Of a stretch of 64,000 nucleotides of DNA, positions 1 through 8,864 are shown piece after piece. Made by a program: the position numbers and the translations under genes. Source of the stretch: RDXT01 sp033765305 (GTDB lineage: Bacteria > Bacteroidota > Bacteroidia > J057); assembly GCA_033765305.1 (NCBI GenBank), contig JANRID010000019.1, positions 1 to 64,000 on the forward strand, written 5' to 3'. How positions within the stretch are numbered: position 1 is the stretch's first letter; each line of letters starts with the position of its first letter. Under the pieces are notes generated by a model. It was given only the letters and a program-made list of their open reading frames with translations, was not told where the DNA came from and searched no databases.

Positions 1-13
1 GATACTCCCAACC

Positions 14-1555
14 ATGCTCGTCAAAGCATTCGGCAGCGCCGTAGAAGGCATCCATGCCACCGTCATTACCGTCGAAGTCAACGTAGCGCAGGGCCGCTTC
101 GGCTATGCGATGGTGGGCCTGCCCGACAAAGCCGTCAGCGAAGGGCGGCAGCGCATCCACACGGCCTTCCGCAACAACGGCCTCGATTTTCCCCGCTCGG
201 AAGTGACCATCAACATGGCCCCGGCGGATATTCTCAAAGTAGGCTCCTCCTACGACCTGACCATTGCGATGGGCATCCTGGCGGCTGCGGGCGACATCAG
301 CGCCGACCGGATCGCGTCGTACATGATCATGGGCGAGCTGTCGCTGGACGGCGAGCTGCGGCCCATCAAGGGCGCCCTGCCCATCGCGGTGGAGGCCCGC
401 AAGCACGGCTTCAAGGGCTTGCTGCTGCCCAAGGTCAACGCTGCCGAGGCGGCCATCGTCAACAATCTGGAGGTCATTCCCATTGCCACGCTGCAGGATG
501 CCATCGACTTCCTGGACGGGCGGCGGGAGATCCGGCCCGTGGTGCGCGATACGCGCGAGATCTTCTTCGAGGCGCAGAAGGAATTTCCCTTCGACTTTGC
601 CGAGGTGAAGGGGCAGGAGAATGTGAAACGCGCCCTGGAAGTGGCCGCTGCCGGCGGGCACAACATCATCCTGATCGGTCCGCCTGGCTCGGGCAAGACG
701 ATGCTGGCCCGCCGCATGCCCTCCATCCTGCCGCCGCTGACGCTGCAGGAGGCGCTGGAAACCACCAAGATCCACTCGGTGTCGGGCCTGCTGCCCGAAA
801 ATACGTCGCTGGTGGCGCACCGCCCCTTCCGCTCGCCGCACCACACCACGAGCGATGTGGCCCTGGTAGGCGGCGGCGGCACGCCCCAGCCCGGCGAAAT
901 CAGCCTGGCGCACAACGGCATCCTCTTCCTGGACGAGCTGCCGGAGTTCAAGCGTGCTGTCCTGGAGGTGCTGCGCCAGCCCCTGGAGGAGCGCCGCATC
1001 ACGGTGTCGCGGGCCAAGCTGACGGTGGAATATCCGGCCAATTTCATGCTCATCGCCAGCATGAACCCCTGTCCCTGCGGGTACTACAACCATCCCGACA
1101 AGGAGTGCGTCTGCGCGCCGCCGCAGGTGCAGCGCTACCTCAGCCGCATCTCCGGACCGCTGCTGGACCGCATCGACCTGCACATCGAGGTGACGCCGGT
1201 GCCCTTCGAGGACCTAACGAGCCGCAGCGACAGCGAACGCAGCGATACCATCCGCACGCGGGTGATGACCGCCCGCCACCTGCAGCTGGAGCGCTTCAAG
1301 GAGCAGCCCGGCATCTACTGCAATGCCATGATGCAGCCCGGCCAGGTGAAGCAGGTCTGCCGGATCGACCGGCAGGGCGAGATGCTGCTCAAAATCGCCA
1401 TGAAGAAGCTGGACCTCAGCGCGCGGGCCTTCGACCGCATCCTGAAGGTGGCCCGCACCATCGCCGACCTCGCCGCCAAGCCCGAAATTCTGCCCGAGCA
1501 CCTCGCCGAAGCCATCCAGTACCGCAGCCTGGACCGGGAAAGCTGGGCAGGGTGA
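14..1555 (+). CDS. YifB/ComM-family Mg-chelatase-like AAA+ ATPase
   Basis: A 513-residue protein of full family length. The N-terminal ChlI-like domain (about residues 20-145) precedes an AAA+ core with Walker A GPPGSGKT at 222-229, Walker B GILFLDEL at 302-309, and a cysteine-rich stretch (NPCPCGYYN) near 353. The C-terminal Mg_chelatase_C domain is present. Relatives (ComM in gamma-proteobacteria) act as branch-migration helicases during natural transformation, so a role in recombination is likely but inferred. The start is an ATG only 13 bases inside the window, so an upstream operon partner cannot be excluded. A GH97 enzyme follows on the same strand after 64 bases. Confidence 0.93.
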   Translation: MLVKAFGSAVEGIHATVITVEVNVAQGRFGYAMVGLPDKAVSEGRQRIHTAFRNNGLDFPRSEVTINMAPADILKVGSSYDLTIAMGILAAAGDISADRIASYMIMGELSLDGELRPIKGALPIAVEARKHGFKGLLLPKVNAAEAAIVNNLEVIPIATLQDAIDFLDGRREIRPVVRDTREIFFEAQKEFPFDFAEVKGQENVKRALEVAAAGGHNIILIGPPGSGKTMLARRMPSILPPLTLQEALETTKIHSVSGLLPENTSLVAHRPFRSPHHTTSDVALVGGGGTPQPGEISLAHNGILFLDELPEFKRAVLEVLRQPLEERRITVSRAKLTVEYPANFMLIASMNPCPCGYYNHPDKECVCAPPQVQRYLSRISGPLLDRIDLHIEVTPVPFEDLTSRSDSERSDTIRTRVMTARHLQLERFKEQPGIYCNAMMQPGQVKQVCRIDRQGEMLLKIAMKKLDLSARAFDRILKVARTIADLAAKPEILPEHLAEAIQYRSLDRESWAG

Positions 1556-1619
1556 GGGGAAGGCGGATGCAGCGCGCCGTATCTGGAAATTCCCGTATTT
1601 TCCAGCTCATTTGCTTGCT

Positions 1620-3683
1620 ATGCGATACCTTGCTGCATTCCTGTTGCTCATAGCTGCCGCCCAGGCGCAGCCCGCGTTCCGTCTCCGCTCGCCCGGCGGC
1701 ACGGTCTCGCTGCTTGTGGAGCAGGATGCCGCAGGCACGGTCCGCTACAGCCTCGCATACCGGGGGCAGCCGGCGATCCGCCCTTCGGCCCTGGGCTTCC
1801 GCCTCAGCAAACCGCAGGTCCACCTGGACCGCTTTGACCTCGCCGGCGCAGACTCCAGCCAGTACGACGAAACCTGGACTCCGGTCTGGGGCGAGGTGCA
1901 GCAGATCCGGAACCACTACAATGAACTGACCGTCAGACTTAAAGACCGGAGCGCCTACGGCATCGAGATCCGTGTGGTATTCCGGCTTTTCGACGACGGG
2001 GCCGGTTTCCGGTATGAATTTCCGGAGCAGCCCGGCCTGCGGCACTTCATTGTGGCCGAGGAACTGACAGAGTTTGCCATGAGCGGCGACCACAAGGCCT
2101 TCTGGATTCCCGGCGACTACGATTCCAACGAATATCTCTATAATATCACCCCGCTCAGCCAGATCGAAGCCCTCGAAGCGGCAGCCCGCGAGCGGGATAT
2201 TGCGGTGACGGCACCCATAGGCCCCAGCGCGGTGCAGACCCCGCTGACGATGAAGAGCGCCTCCGGCCTGTATCTGACGCTGCACGAGGCGGCCCTGATC
2301 AATTATCCGGCCATGAATCTGGTGCTGGACAAGGCCGATCTGCGCTTCCGCGCCCATCTGGTGCCGGATGCCGTGGGCCATGCTGCCTACCTCCAGACGC
2401 CGGCGCGCACGCCCTGGCGCACCCTCACTGCCGGCAGCCAGGCAGCAGACCTCCTCGCTTCCAAGCTCATCCTCAACCTCAACGAACCGTCTGCCATCGG
2501 CCCGGCGGACTGGGCCCGTCCGCAGAAGTTCGTAGGGATGTGGTGGGAAATGCACATCGGCAAGGCCGACTGGCAGCTGGCCGGCGGCAAGCACGGCGCC
2601 AACACCGCCAACGTCATGCGATACATCGACTTTGCTGCGGAGCATGGCTTCGACGGGGTGCTGGTCGAGGGCTGGAATACCGGCTGGGAAGACTGGTTCG
2701 GCAACTGGAAAGAGGAGGTCTTCGACTTCGTGACGCCGTATCCCGACTACGATATCGACAGCCTCGCCGCCTACGCCCGCCGAAAGGGGGTGCGTCTCAT
2801 CATGCACCACGAAACCTCCGGATCGGTCACCAACTACGAGCGGCGGATCGACACGGCCTGCCGCTATATGCAGCGCTACGGGATGAACACCGTCAAAACC
2901 GGCTATGTGGGCCGCATCATCCCGCGCGGCGAGCACCACGACGGGCAGTGGATGGTGAACCACTACGTGCGCACTGCAGCGAAAATGGCAGAATACCAGA
3001 TCATGCTGGACGCCCACGAGCCGGTGCGCCCCACCGGCCTGCACCGCACGTACCCCAACTGGATGGCTAGCGAGGCCGCCCGCGGCTCGGAGTTTCACAA
3101 TGCGCCCACCCTGGGCATGAGCCCGGAGCATACCACCATCCTGCCGTTTACCCGGATGATGGGCGGGCCCATGGACTTTACGCCCGGCTTCTTCCACCTG
3201 CGGCTGAATCAGTTCGACTCCACCCGGACCACGCGCGTGCGCACTACCCTCGCCAAGCAGCTGGCACTGTATGTAACAATGTACAGCCCGCTACAGATGG
3301 TGCCCGACCTGCCCGAAAATTATCGCCGCTATCCCGATGCCTTCCAGTTTATCGTGGAGGTGCCGGTGGACTGGGCCGATACGCGCATCCTGGAAGCCGA
3401 GCCGGGCGATTACATCAGCATTGCACGGCAGGAGAAGGGCGGCAGGAACTGGTATATCGGTGCCATTACGGACGAAAACAGCCGTACAGCAGTGCTAAAC
3501 CTTGATTTTCTGCCAGAAGGCGCCCGCTGCGAAGCGGTCATCTACCGCGACGCTCCGGATGCGCACTGGGATACCCGCCCTGAGGCCTACATGATCGAGC
3601 GGCGGCGCGTGAGCCGCAAAACCCGGCTGGAAATCCCCCTGGCCGCCGGCGGAGGCTGTGCGGTGCAGCTGCGGGTGGAGTGA
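1620..3683 (+). CDS. Glycoside hydrolase family 97, inverting alpha-glucosidase type
   Basis: A 687-residue secreted enzyme with an N-terminal signal peptide (MRYLAAFLLLIAAAQAQ). It shows the GH97 layout: N-terminal beta-sandwich, catalytic barrel and C-terminal beta domain. The three glutamates known from the inverting enzyme SusB are all visible: E398 in HHETSG, E467 in AHEPVRPTG and E491 in ARGSEF, with the same 69- and 24-residue spacing as in SusB. This points to an inverting alpha-glucosidase acting on maltooligosaccharides in the periplasm, not the retaining alpha-galactosidase branch. No SusC/SusD pair is nearby, so it is not in a visible polysaccharide utilisation locus. The ATG at 1620 is preferred over an in-frame TTG at 1611. 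Confidence 0.92.
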   Translation: MRYLAAFLLLIAAAQAQPAFRLRSPGGTVSLLVEQDAAGTVRYSLAYRGQPAIRPSALGFRLSKPQVHLDRFDLAGADSSQYDETWTPVWGEVQQIRNHYNELTVRLKDRSAYGIEIRVVFRLFDDGAGFRYEFPEQPGLRHFIVAEELTEFAMSGDHKAFWIPGDYDSNEYLYNITPLSQIEALEAAARERDIAVTAPIGPSAVQTPLTMKSASGLYLTLHEAALINYPAMNLVLDKADLRFRAHLVPDAVGHAAYLQTPARTPWRTLTAGSQAADLLASKLILNLNEPSAIGPADWARPQKFVGMWWEMHIGKADWQLAGGKHGANTANVMRYIDFAAEHGFDGVLVEGWNTGWEDWFGNWKEEVFDFVTPYPDYDIDSLAAYARRKGVRLIMHHETSGSVTNYERRIDTACRYMQRYGMNTVKTGYVGRIIPRGEHHDGQWMVNHYVRTAAKMAEYQIMLDAHEPVRPTGLHRTYPNWMASEAARGSEFHNAPTLGMSPEHTTILPFTRMMGGPMDFTPGFFHLRLNQFDSTRTTRVRTTLAKQLALYVTMYSPLQMVPDLPENYRRYPDAFQFIVEVPVDWADTRILEAEPGDYISIARQEKGGRNWYIGAITDENSRTAVLNLDFLPEGARCEAVIYRDAPDAHWDTRPEAYMIERRRVSRKTRLEIPLAAGGGCAVQLRVE

Positions 3684-3732
3684 GATATACATGTGAGAAC
3701 TGCCTGCGGATCAGCATATCCTGGACAGCCTC

Positions 3733-4260
3733 CTACGGCCGCACCAGCACAAACTGCACCTGATCCCGCAGGACAAAGGTGCCGGCGGCCGCAGATGCGG
3801 CCAGATCTCCGATGCGCAGGTCGGCAGGCTGCGTGCGCGAAGTGTGCCGCCGGCAGATCCGGGCCAGCTGGCTGTCGAACCACATCAGGGTGCGGAACTG
3901 CCGGATCTTCCGGGCCCATGACCTGCTCACGGGAAATACCCCTGCAGCCAGGATCATCCGCAGCAGCAGCTCGGTCAGCAGCACCGGCAGGAAAATAAGC
4001 TCCGCCAGGCCCATGGCGGTTTCCGGATGAAAGTGCCTGTCGAACCTGAATCCGCTGAGATCCACGTGGTATGCGGCAGCAAAACGCTGCATCAGCTCGG
4101 CCGCATCGTCCCCGGTGATACCCAAGTCTGCTTCGATCCAGGTGTGCAGGGTATGCTGCTTGCCCCAGTATTGGGTTTGGACGAACTCCAGCGCCGACTC
4201 CGCTGCACGGCGGAGATCGGCATAGCGGATTTCGATGCGGTGTATGGGTTCAGGGATCAT
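3733..4260 (-). CDS. DUF1493-like small protein
   Basis: A 175-residue protein of unknown function. Residues about 45-80 read WIEADLGITGDDAAELMQ followed by VDLSGFRFDRHFHPE, the pattern of the DUF1493 family. That family has a helical fold and has been loosely compared with acyl-carrier proteins; no serine in a DSL motif is visible here. A hydrophobic stretch (AELIFLPVLLTELLLRMI) in the middle could be a membrane helix. The C-terminal third is basic and unassigned. The gene lies convergent to the GH97 gene with a 49-base gap. The family call is by motif recognition only. Confidence 0.6.
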   Translation of the reverse strand: MIPEPIHRIEIRYADLRRAAESALEFVQTQYWGKQHTLHTWIEADLGITGDDAAELMQRFAAAYHVDLSGFRFDRHFHPETAMGLAELIFLPVLLTELLLRMILAAGVFPVSRSWARKIRQFRTLMWFDSQLARICRRHTSRTQPADLRIGDLAASAAAGTFVLRDQVQFVLVRP

Positions 4261-4375
4261 ACGTCATCAGGGGATTCACCGGCACCTGCCGCAGCCTGGC
4301 AGGCAAGATATGGCCGTCTGTGCGCTGATGCAATACGGTATCTCGGCACAGTTCATACACACCGCCCCCATCCCC

Positions 4376-4666
4376 TCAGCTCCCCGCAAACGGCGTCCCG
4401 AAGATGCCGACCGCCAGCTCCGCCCAGACCAGCAAGAGCAGGCCCAGCAGCAGCGCGCAGAGCGCCAGCCGGTACTCCAGCCTGCGCACCTTCCGCAGGA
4501 CGAGCTCGCAGAGCAGGCCCGTGCCGAAGAGCAGCACCCCCGCAACCGCAAAGTCGAAGGCAGTCCACTGCACGCCGTCCGAGAACTGCATGCCGATGAA
4601 GGGAACCAGCAGGATCAGGCCTGCGGCGGACAGGATGGCGAGGAGGCGCTTGCGCTGCGGCGTCAT
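4376..4666 (-). CDS. Small three-helix membrane protein, unknown function
   Basis: A 96-residue hydrophobic protein. Three predicted membrane helices are visible (LLAILSAAGLILLVPFIG, FDFAVAGVLLFGTGLLC and LALCALLLGLLLLVWAEL), separated by short loops. The basic N-terminus (MTPQRKR) suggests the N-terminus is cytoplasmic. It resembles the small unnamed membrane proteins common in Bacteroidota, and I cannot assign a family. It is reasonably likely to be real because hydrophobicity and codon pattern are coherent in this frame while overlapping frames are arginine- and alanine-rich noise. Confidence 0.55.
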   Translation of the reverse strand: MTPQRKRLLAILSAAGLILLVPFIGMQFSDGVQWTAFDFAVAGVLLFGTGLLCELVLRKVRRLEYRLALCALLLGLLLLVWAELAVGIFGTPFAGS

Positions 4667-4792
4667 GGAAACCGGATTAGAAGGTGATTGCCAAGTGTAT
4701 TGCAGAAAAGAATACTTTGCAATACAAAGTTAAAACCTGCTGCGCACATTTCCAACTTGCGGCAGCGTCTCCTGCGCAGGCCCCTAAACGCA

Positions 4793-4824
4793 GCAGGGGC
4801 TGCTCCCGAAAGCGCAGCCCCTGC
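4793..4824 (-). terminator. Hairpin downstream of the ABC permease gene
   Basis: A perfect 11-base inverted repeat (GCAGGGGCTGC at 4793-4803, its complement at 4814-4824) with a 10-base loop. It starts 20 bases after the stop codon of the minus-strand permease gene. There is no long T tract, so termination efficiency is uncertain. Confidence 0.55.
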
Positions 4825-4843
4825 ACAGCCCGATGTATGCGGC

Positions 4844-6157
4844 TTACTGCCGATACGAGATCCAGCGGAACAGCTCGCGGAAAGAAGGCTTTTTGCCGTA
4901 CATGAGGATTCCGGTCCGGTAGATCCGCCCTGCTACCCACACGCTGCCGATGAAGCCCCCGATGAGCAGCGCCAGCGACAGCACGATTTCGTACCACGGC
5001 ACCTCCGACATCGCCAGCCGTACCGGCATCGTCATCGGCGAGAAGAAGGGCACGATGGAGAAGATCCACGCCATGGTGCTGTTGGGGTTCTGCACGATGT
5101 TGTAGAGGGTGATCATGGGCACGATCAGGGGCATGGTGATGGGGAAGGTAAACTGCTGGGCATCCTGAATATTGTCCACGGCGGAGCCGGCGCCAGCCAG
5201 CAGCGAGCCGTAGAGGAAGAAGCCGCCCAGGAAGTACAGCGGCAGGAAGCTCAGCACCCGCACCCAGGGAAAGACCTGGATGGCGGCGAGCATCTTCTGC
5301 ATGCCGCCTTCGGCCACAGCGGCTGCCTGCGCGCCGCCCATGCCGGGCTGCTGAAGCGCAGCAGGATCTACGTTGCCGCCGATGAGCGGCGTCAGCACCG
5401 ATACCACCACCACCGAGAGCACAATCCAGATGACAAACTGCGTCAGGCCTACGCAGGCAAGGCCCAGCGTTTTGCCCATGAGCAGCTGGAAGGGCTTCAC
5501 GGAGGAGACGATCACCTCCACCACCCGCGTCGATTTCTCTTCGATGATGCCCTGCATGAGCATGCTGCCGTAAATGGCCACCAGCATGTAAATTACGAAG
5601 GCCATGATGAAGCCTACGATGGTCGCGAGGCCTTCGACGCCCTGCTGCACGCCTTTTTCGGTGATTTGCAGCGTCTCGACCGTCAGCTTGAAGGCGGCGG
5701 AGTCGAGCTGCTGCTGGGTAATGCCCGCCTGCTCCTGCTTGTAGGCCTGCAGGGCGTCTTCGAGGCGGTTTTCGATCTGCCGCACCACGGGCAGGCTCAG
5801 ATTGCCCTTGTTGTAGAGGGTAATCCGGGGGGCGCTGCTGCCGACCGAAGCGGCATCCGCCTCCAGGAAGATTAGCGACTTGTCGCCGGCGGCGCGCTGC
5901 CGCAGGCTGTCCGTCGGCAGATCGCTGAGGGTGAAGGTAAGCGATTCGTCCGACTTGATGCGGGCAAACACCGGAGCGGCGGCGTCCTGCTGGGCGAGGA
6001 CGGTGTAGGTTTCCTTTTCCACGTTGAGGGTAGCCAGAATCTGCACCCCGAAAATGGCCGCAAAGCCCAGCGGCACGATAAACGTGCTCAGCAGGAAGGA
6101 CGGTTTGCGGACGATGTTGAGATATTCGCGCTGAAAGATGATCCAGACGTTCTGCAT
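4844..6157 (-). CDS. ABC-2 type transporter permease (NatB-like)
   Basis: A 437-residue integral membrane protein of the ABC-2/NatB type. The first membrane helix is near residues 20-45 (FLLSTFIVPLGFAAIFGVQIL). It is followed by a long extracytoplasmic segment of about 170 residues and then a cluster of helices in the C-terminal half, beginning with IVGFIMAFVIYMLVAIYGSM. This topology is typical of permeases partnering a single ATPase for drug, sodium or lipid export; the substrate cannot be read from sequence. The ATG at 6157 is 34 bases downstream of the ATPase gene stop, so the two form an operon. A hairpin follows the stop codon. Confidence 0.88.
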   Translation of the reverse strand: MQNVWIIFQREYLNIVRKPSFLLSTFIVPLGFAAIFGVQILATLNVEKETYTVLAQQDAAAPVFARIKSDESLTFTLSDLPTDSLRQRAAGDKSLIFLEADAASVGSSAPRITLYNKGNLSLPVVRQIENRLEDALQAYKQEQAGITQQQLDSAAFKLTVETLQITEKGVQQGVEGLATIVGFIMAFVIYMLVAIYGSMLMQGIIEEKSTRVVEVIVSSVKPFQLLMGKTLGLACVGLTQFVIWIVLSVVVVSVLTPLIGGNVDPAALQQPGMGGAQAAAVAEGGMQKMLAAIQVFPWVRVLSFLPLYFLGGFFLYGSLLAGAGSAVDNIQDAQQFTFPITMPLIVPMITLYNIVQNPNSTMAWIFSIVPFFSPMTMPVRLAMSEVPWYEIVLSLALLIGGFIGSVWVAGRIYRTGILMYGKKPSFRELFRWISYRQ

Positions 6158-6191
6158 GGGAGGGAATGGCTTGAGGTGAAGAAACAGCTGC

Positions 6192-7100
6192 TCAGGCGGC
6201 CTGTCCGCTGACCAGTTCGATGAAGATGTCGTTCAGGCTGGGCAGGTGCAGCTCAAACTTGTGGAGCTCCAGCGGCAGATCGAGGATCTGGCGCAGGGCT
6301 TCCCGGGCCGCAGCATCGTCGGGCGCATGCATCAGCGCGGAGCGGGCGGTGACCTCGCTCAGCTGCACACCCTGCAGCCGGCTCAGCGAGGCAGGGTCGC
6401 CGGCGAATTCGAGGGCGTAGAGATTTTTGCGGAAGCGCTGGCGCACGGCTGTAATCTCATCCTGCAGAATGACCTTGCCCTGGTTGATGAGCACGATGTA
6501 GTCGCAGAATTCCTCCACCTGCTCCAGGCGGTGGGTGGAAAAGATGATGGTAGCGCCTTCGTCGCGCAGGCGCATGATTTCCTCCTCCACCACCCGGGCA
6601 TTCACCGGATCGAGGCCGGAGAAAGGCTCGTCGAGGATAAGCAGGCTGGGCTGATGCGCAACGGTGGTGATGAACTGCACCTTCTGGTGCATGCCCTTGG
6701 AGAGGTCGGTCGTGTTGCGGTTCTTCCAGGCTTCGAGGCCCAAGCGGTCGAGCCACTGGTGCGCTGCGCGGGTGGCGGCCTGGCGGCTGAGGCCTTTGAG
6801 CATCAGCAGATAGACAACCTGTTCCAGGACCTTGACCTTTTTGTAGAGGCCGCGCTCTTCGGGCATGTAGCCCATGCGCCGCGCGTGGGCAGGTGCGAGG
6901 GGCTCGCCATCGAAGAGGATGGTGCCTGAATCCGGCCCGATGATGCCGGTGATCATGCGGATGGTGGTCGTTTTGCCGGCGCCGTTGGGGCCCAGCAGCC
7001 CGAACACACGCCCGCGGGGGACCGAAAAGGAGACGGCATCCACCGCCAGATGGCGGTCGTAGGCCTTGGTTACAGCTTGCAGTTCCAGAAATGGGGTCAT
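6192..7100 (-). CDS. ABC transporter ATP-binding protein with DUF4162 C-terminus
   Basis: A 302-residue nucleotide-binding subunit. Walker A GPNGAGKT is at 37-44, the signature motif reads LSKGM at 133-137 (a variant of LSGGQ), and Walker B LLILDEP is at 153-159 with catalytic E158 and the SGLDPV D-loop after it. An H-loop is seen in FSTHRLEQ. The C-terminal 80 residues match the DUF4162 extension seen in exporters of the NatA group. It powers the permease encoded immediately downstream (4844-6157). Start ATG at 7100. Confidence 0.92.
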   Translation of the reverse strand: MTPFLELQAVTKAYDRHLAVDAVSFSVPRGRVFGLLGPNGAGKTTTIRMITGIIGPDSGTILFDGEPLAPAHARRMGYMPEERGLYKKVKVLEQVVYLLMLKGLSRQAATRAAHQWLDRLGLEAWKNRNTTDLSKGMHQKVQFITTVAHQPSLLILDEPFSGLDPVNARVVEEEIMRLRDEGATIIFSTHRLEQVEEFCDYIVLINQGKVILQDEITAVRQRFRKNLYALEFAGDPASLSRLQGVQLSEVTARSALMHAPDDAAAREALRQILDLPLELHKFELHLPSLNDIFIELVSGQAA

Positions 7101-7163
7101 ACCGAAGGTCGATCAGGTAGGTGCGATAGGCGCCGGCACCAGCTGCGGGCGCATTCCGTACCC

Positions 7164-8114
7164 TTAGTCGCTCTCCATGACCACAATCTTACCGAAATCT
7201 ACGTCGCAGATGATTTTTGTTCCCTGCTGCTGCTGCTGGTACGCCGGATTGACATAGACCCCCGGCTCGATCTGGCGGTAGCTGTCGGGCAGATCCACAG
7301 ACGAAAAGAAGCCGGTCTTGAGGATGAGCCGCACCGGGCGGCTGCGGCTGATCATGAGATCGCAGTCGCCCACGCCGGACTGGAGGTGCAGGGTCGGATG
7401 GGAGGCGTACACGCCGCCGAGGAGCACCTGGGTCGTGCCCATGTCGTTCTGCACGGTGATCAGGCCTGCGCGGCTGTACTCGGGATATTTGAGGATGATA
7501 TTTGCCTTGGCGGCGTGGATGTCCAGTTCCTTCATCGGTGTCTGGTTCTGGGCGTTGTAGCTGATGACCAGATCGGCGAAGGCGGAATTGACAGATACAT
7601 TGCTCAGGGTCATGCCGGAGAGATCCATCCGGCAGAGGCCGTGGCCGAGGTTGAAATACAGATCGGTAGGAACCGCAGGATCGGCGTGGTACACTGCCAT
7701 GAGCGGCATATGCTGATGGGGGCCGGGCGCTACGCGGGCAACTTCGCTGGCGAAGTCGGCCTCGCCGGGGTGCGGGCGCGGCTGATGCGGGCGCAGCAGC
7801 AGGTTGCGGAATTGATTGCCGTAGGTATCGGTGCGGTGGGAAACCTCCGGCCTGAGGCGCTGATGCCCGGAGGTCAGCTGCGCGGTGCTCACCCCGCAGT
7901 GGCCCGAAGACTTGAGATAGGTCTGGCCCGCAGGCGCTTCCACATTGAGATACAAGTGGGCCGCGGCCGGATCGGTCAGGAAGGTATCGGCTTTGGCGGG
8001 CTGCTGGCCCGATGCAATGCCCGGGAGCAGCGCCGCCATCCCCAGCGCCTGCAGGCGCTTCAGCCCGCTTTCCGGGCGGCGAACCCATGACGGTATAAAC
8101 ATCTGACTGAACAT
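7164..8114 (-). CDS. Exported protein with LiaF-like C-terminal region
   Basis: A 316-residue protein of unknown function. The N-terminus is basic then hydrophobic (LKRLQALGMAALLPGIASG), consistent with a signal peptide. The C-terminal 120 residues are beta-rich with alternating hydrophobics (TQVLLGGVYASHPTLHLQSG, GDCDLMISRSRPVRLILKTG). They recall the toastrack fold of LiaF/DUF4097 cell-envelope stress proteins, but this is a shape impression, not a firm family hit. It is followed by the ABC exporter on the same strand after 63 bases. The first ATG in frame is at 8114, another is at 8102; the upstream TTG at 8129 is less likely. A TATCTTTG element on the minus strand (8212-8219) may drive it. 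Confidence 0.6.
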   Translation of the reverse strand: MFSQMFIPSWVRRPESGLKRLQALGMAALLPGIASGQQPAKADTFLTDPAAAHLYLNVEAPAGQTYLKSSGHCGVSTAQLTSGHQRLRPEVSHRTDTYGNQFRNLLLRPHQPRPHPGEADFASEVARVAPGPHQHMPLMAVYHADPAVPTDLYFNLGHGLCRMDLSGMTLSNVSVNSAFADLVISYNAQNQTPMKELDIHAAKANIILKYPEYSRAGLITVQNDMGTTQVLLGGVYASHPTLHLQSGVGDCDLMISRSRPVRLILKTGFFSSVDLPDSYRQIEPGVYVNPAYQQQQQGTKIICDVDFGKIVVMESD

Positions 8115-8211
8115 CAATATGAAAATCAACTGTTTAACGTCTGCGGCTCCGAAGGGTTACACCCCTGTGCAGAACCGTTAAAAATCCGTATGTTTCGCAG
8201 GAATTGCAGCA

Positions 8212-8219
8212 CAAAGATA
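8212..8219 (-). promoter_or_regulatory. Candidate -7 promoter element TATCTTTG
   Basis: The minus strand reads TATCTTTG, a perfect match to the Bacteroidota TAnnTTTG element, about 100 bases upstream of the 7164-8114 gene. No good TTTG lies 19 bases further upstream, so confidence is moderate. Confidence 0.45.
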
Positions 8220-8246
8220 TAAGAACCGTTGTTACGCCATTCATTC

Positions 8247-8834
8247 ATGCAGGGCGAACTTCGAGATATAGAACCCTTTTACGGCTGGCTCGAACTCTAC
8301 AGCCACGATCAGGACGAGCGCTCGCCTTTCCACGAGGTGCAGCACAACCTCTTTTACTACGACCGTTTCATTCACAACATCCCCGCCCATCCGCTCTGGG
8401 ACGACATCGGCTCCGAAAGCCTGCTGGTGAAAATCCTCTATGCCGACTACGAGGAGGGCTATGCCATCATCGAGCTGTTCGGGGAATGGAACGACCTCTT
8501 CGACAACGACTACAAGCTGCTGGGCGAAAACTGCCTGACCTACCTCGTCGACCATGGGATCTGCCGGTTTATTCTCATCTGCGAAAACGTCTTCCACATC
8601 TATCTCGGCTCCGACGACTACTACGAGGCCATGCAGGAGGAGCTGGGAGACGGATGGATCTGTGCGCTCCGCCTGCGGAGCCATGTGCAGGAAGAGATGG
8701 TGCAGTTCGGCATTTCTTCCTATATTTTCTGGAGTCCTGTTCTGGACGAAGCACCCTGGCGGAAAACCAAGCCGCATCAGCTCTACGAGCTGGTGCAGCT
8801 GGGCATGCGCCGGATTCTGAACCCTGGCGCCTGA
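8247..8834 (+). CDS. Conserved-looking acidic cytoplasmic protein, unknown function
   Basis: A 195-residue soluble protein with no signal peptide or membrane segment. It is rich in aromatic and acidic residues (FYGWLELYSHDQDE, YADYEEGYAIIELFGEWND, YLGSDDYYEAMQEELGDGW). I do not recognise a family. The even mix of secondary-structure propensities and the strong reading-frame composition argue that it is a real gene. The ATG at 8247 is preferred over the in-frame TTG at 8229. It is divergent from the exported protein at 7164-8114 and is followed after 30 bases by the thioredoxin-like/LysM gene on the same strand. Confidence 0.7.
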   Translation: MQGELRDIEPFYGWLELYSHDQDERSPFHEVQHNLFYYDRFIHNIPAHPLWDDIGSESLLVKILYADYEEGYAIIELFGEWNDLFDNDYKLLGENCLTYLVDHGICRFILICENVFHIYLGSDDYYEAMQEELGDGWICALRLRSHVQEEMVQFGISSYIFWSPVLDEAPWRKTKPHQLYELVQLGMRRILNPGA

Positions 8835-8864
8835 TCCTCCAGGCGCCCTATCCCGCTGATACGT

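Noticed and set aside
1416..3197. A 593-codon minus-strand open frame over the GH97 gene
   Set aside because: Antisense shadow of an enzyme with all catalytic glutamates in place.
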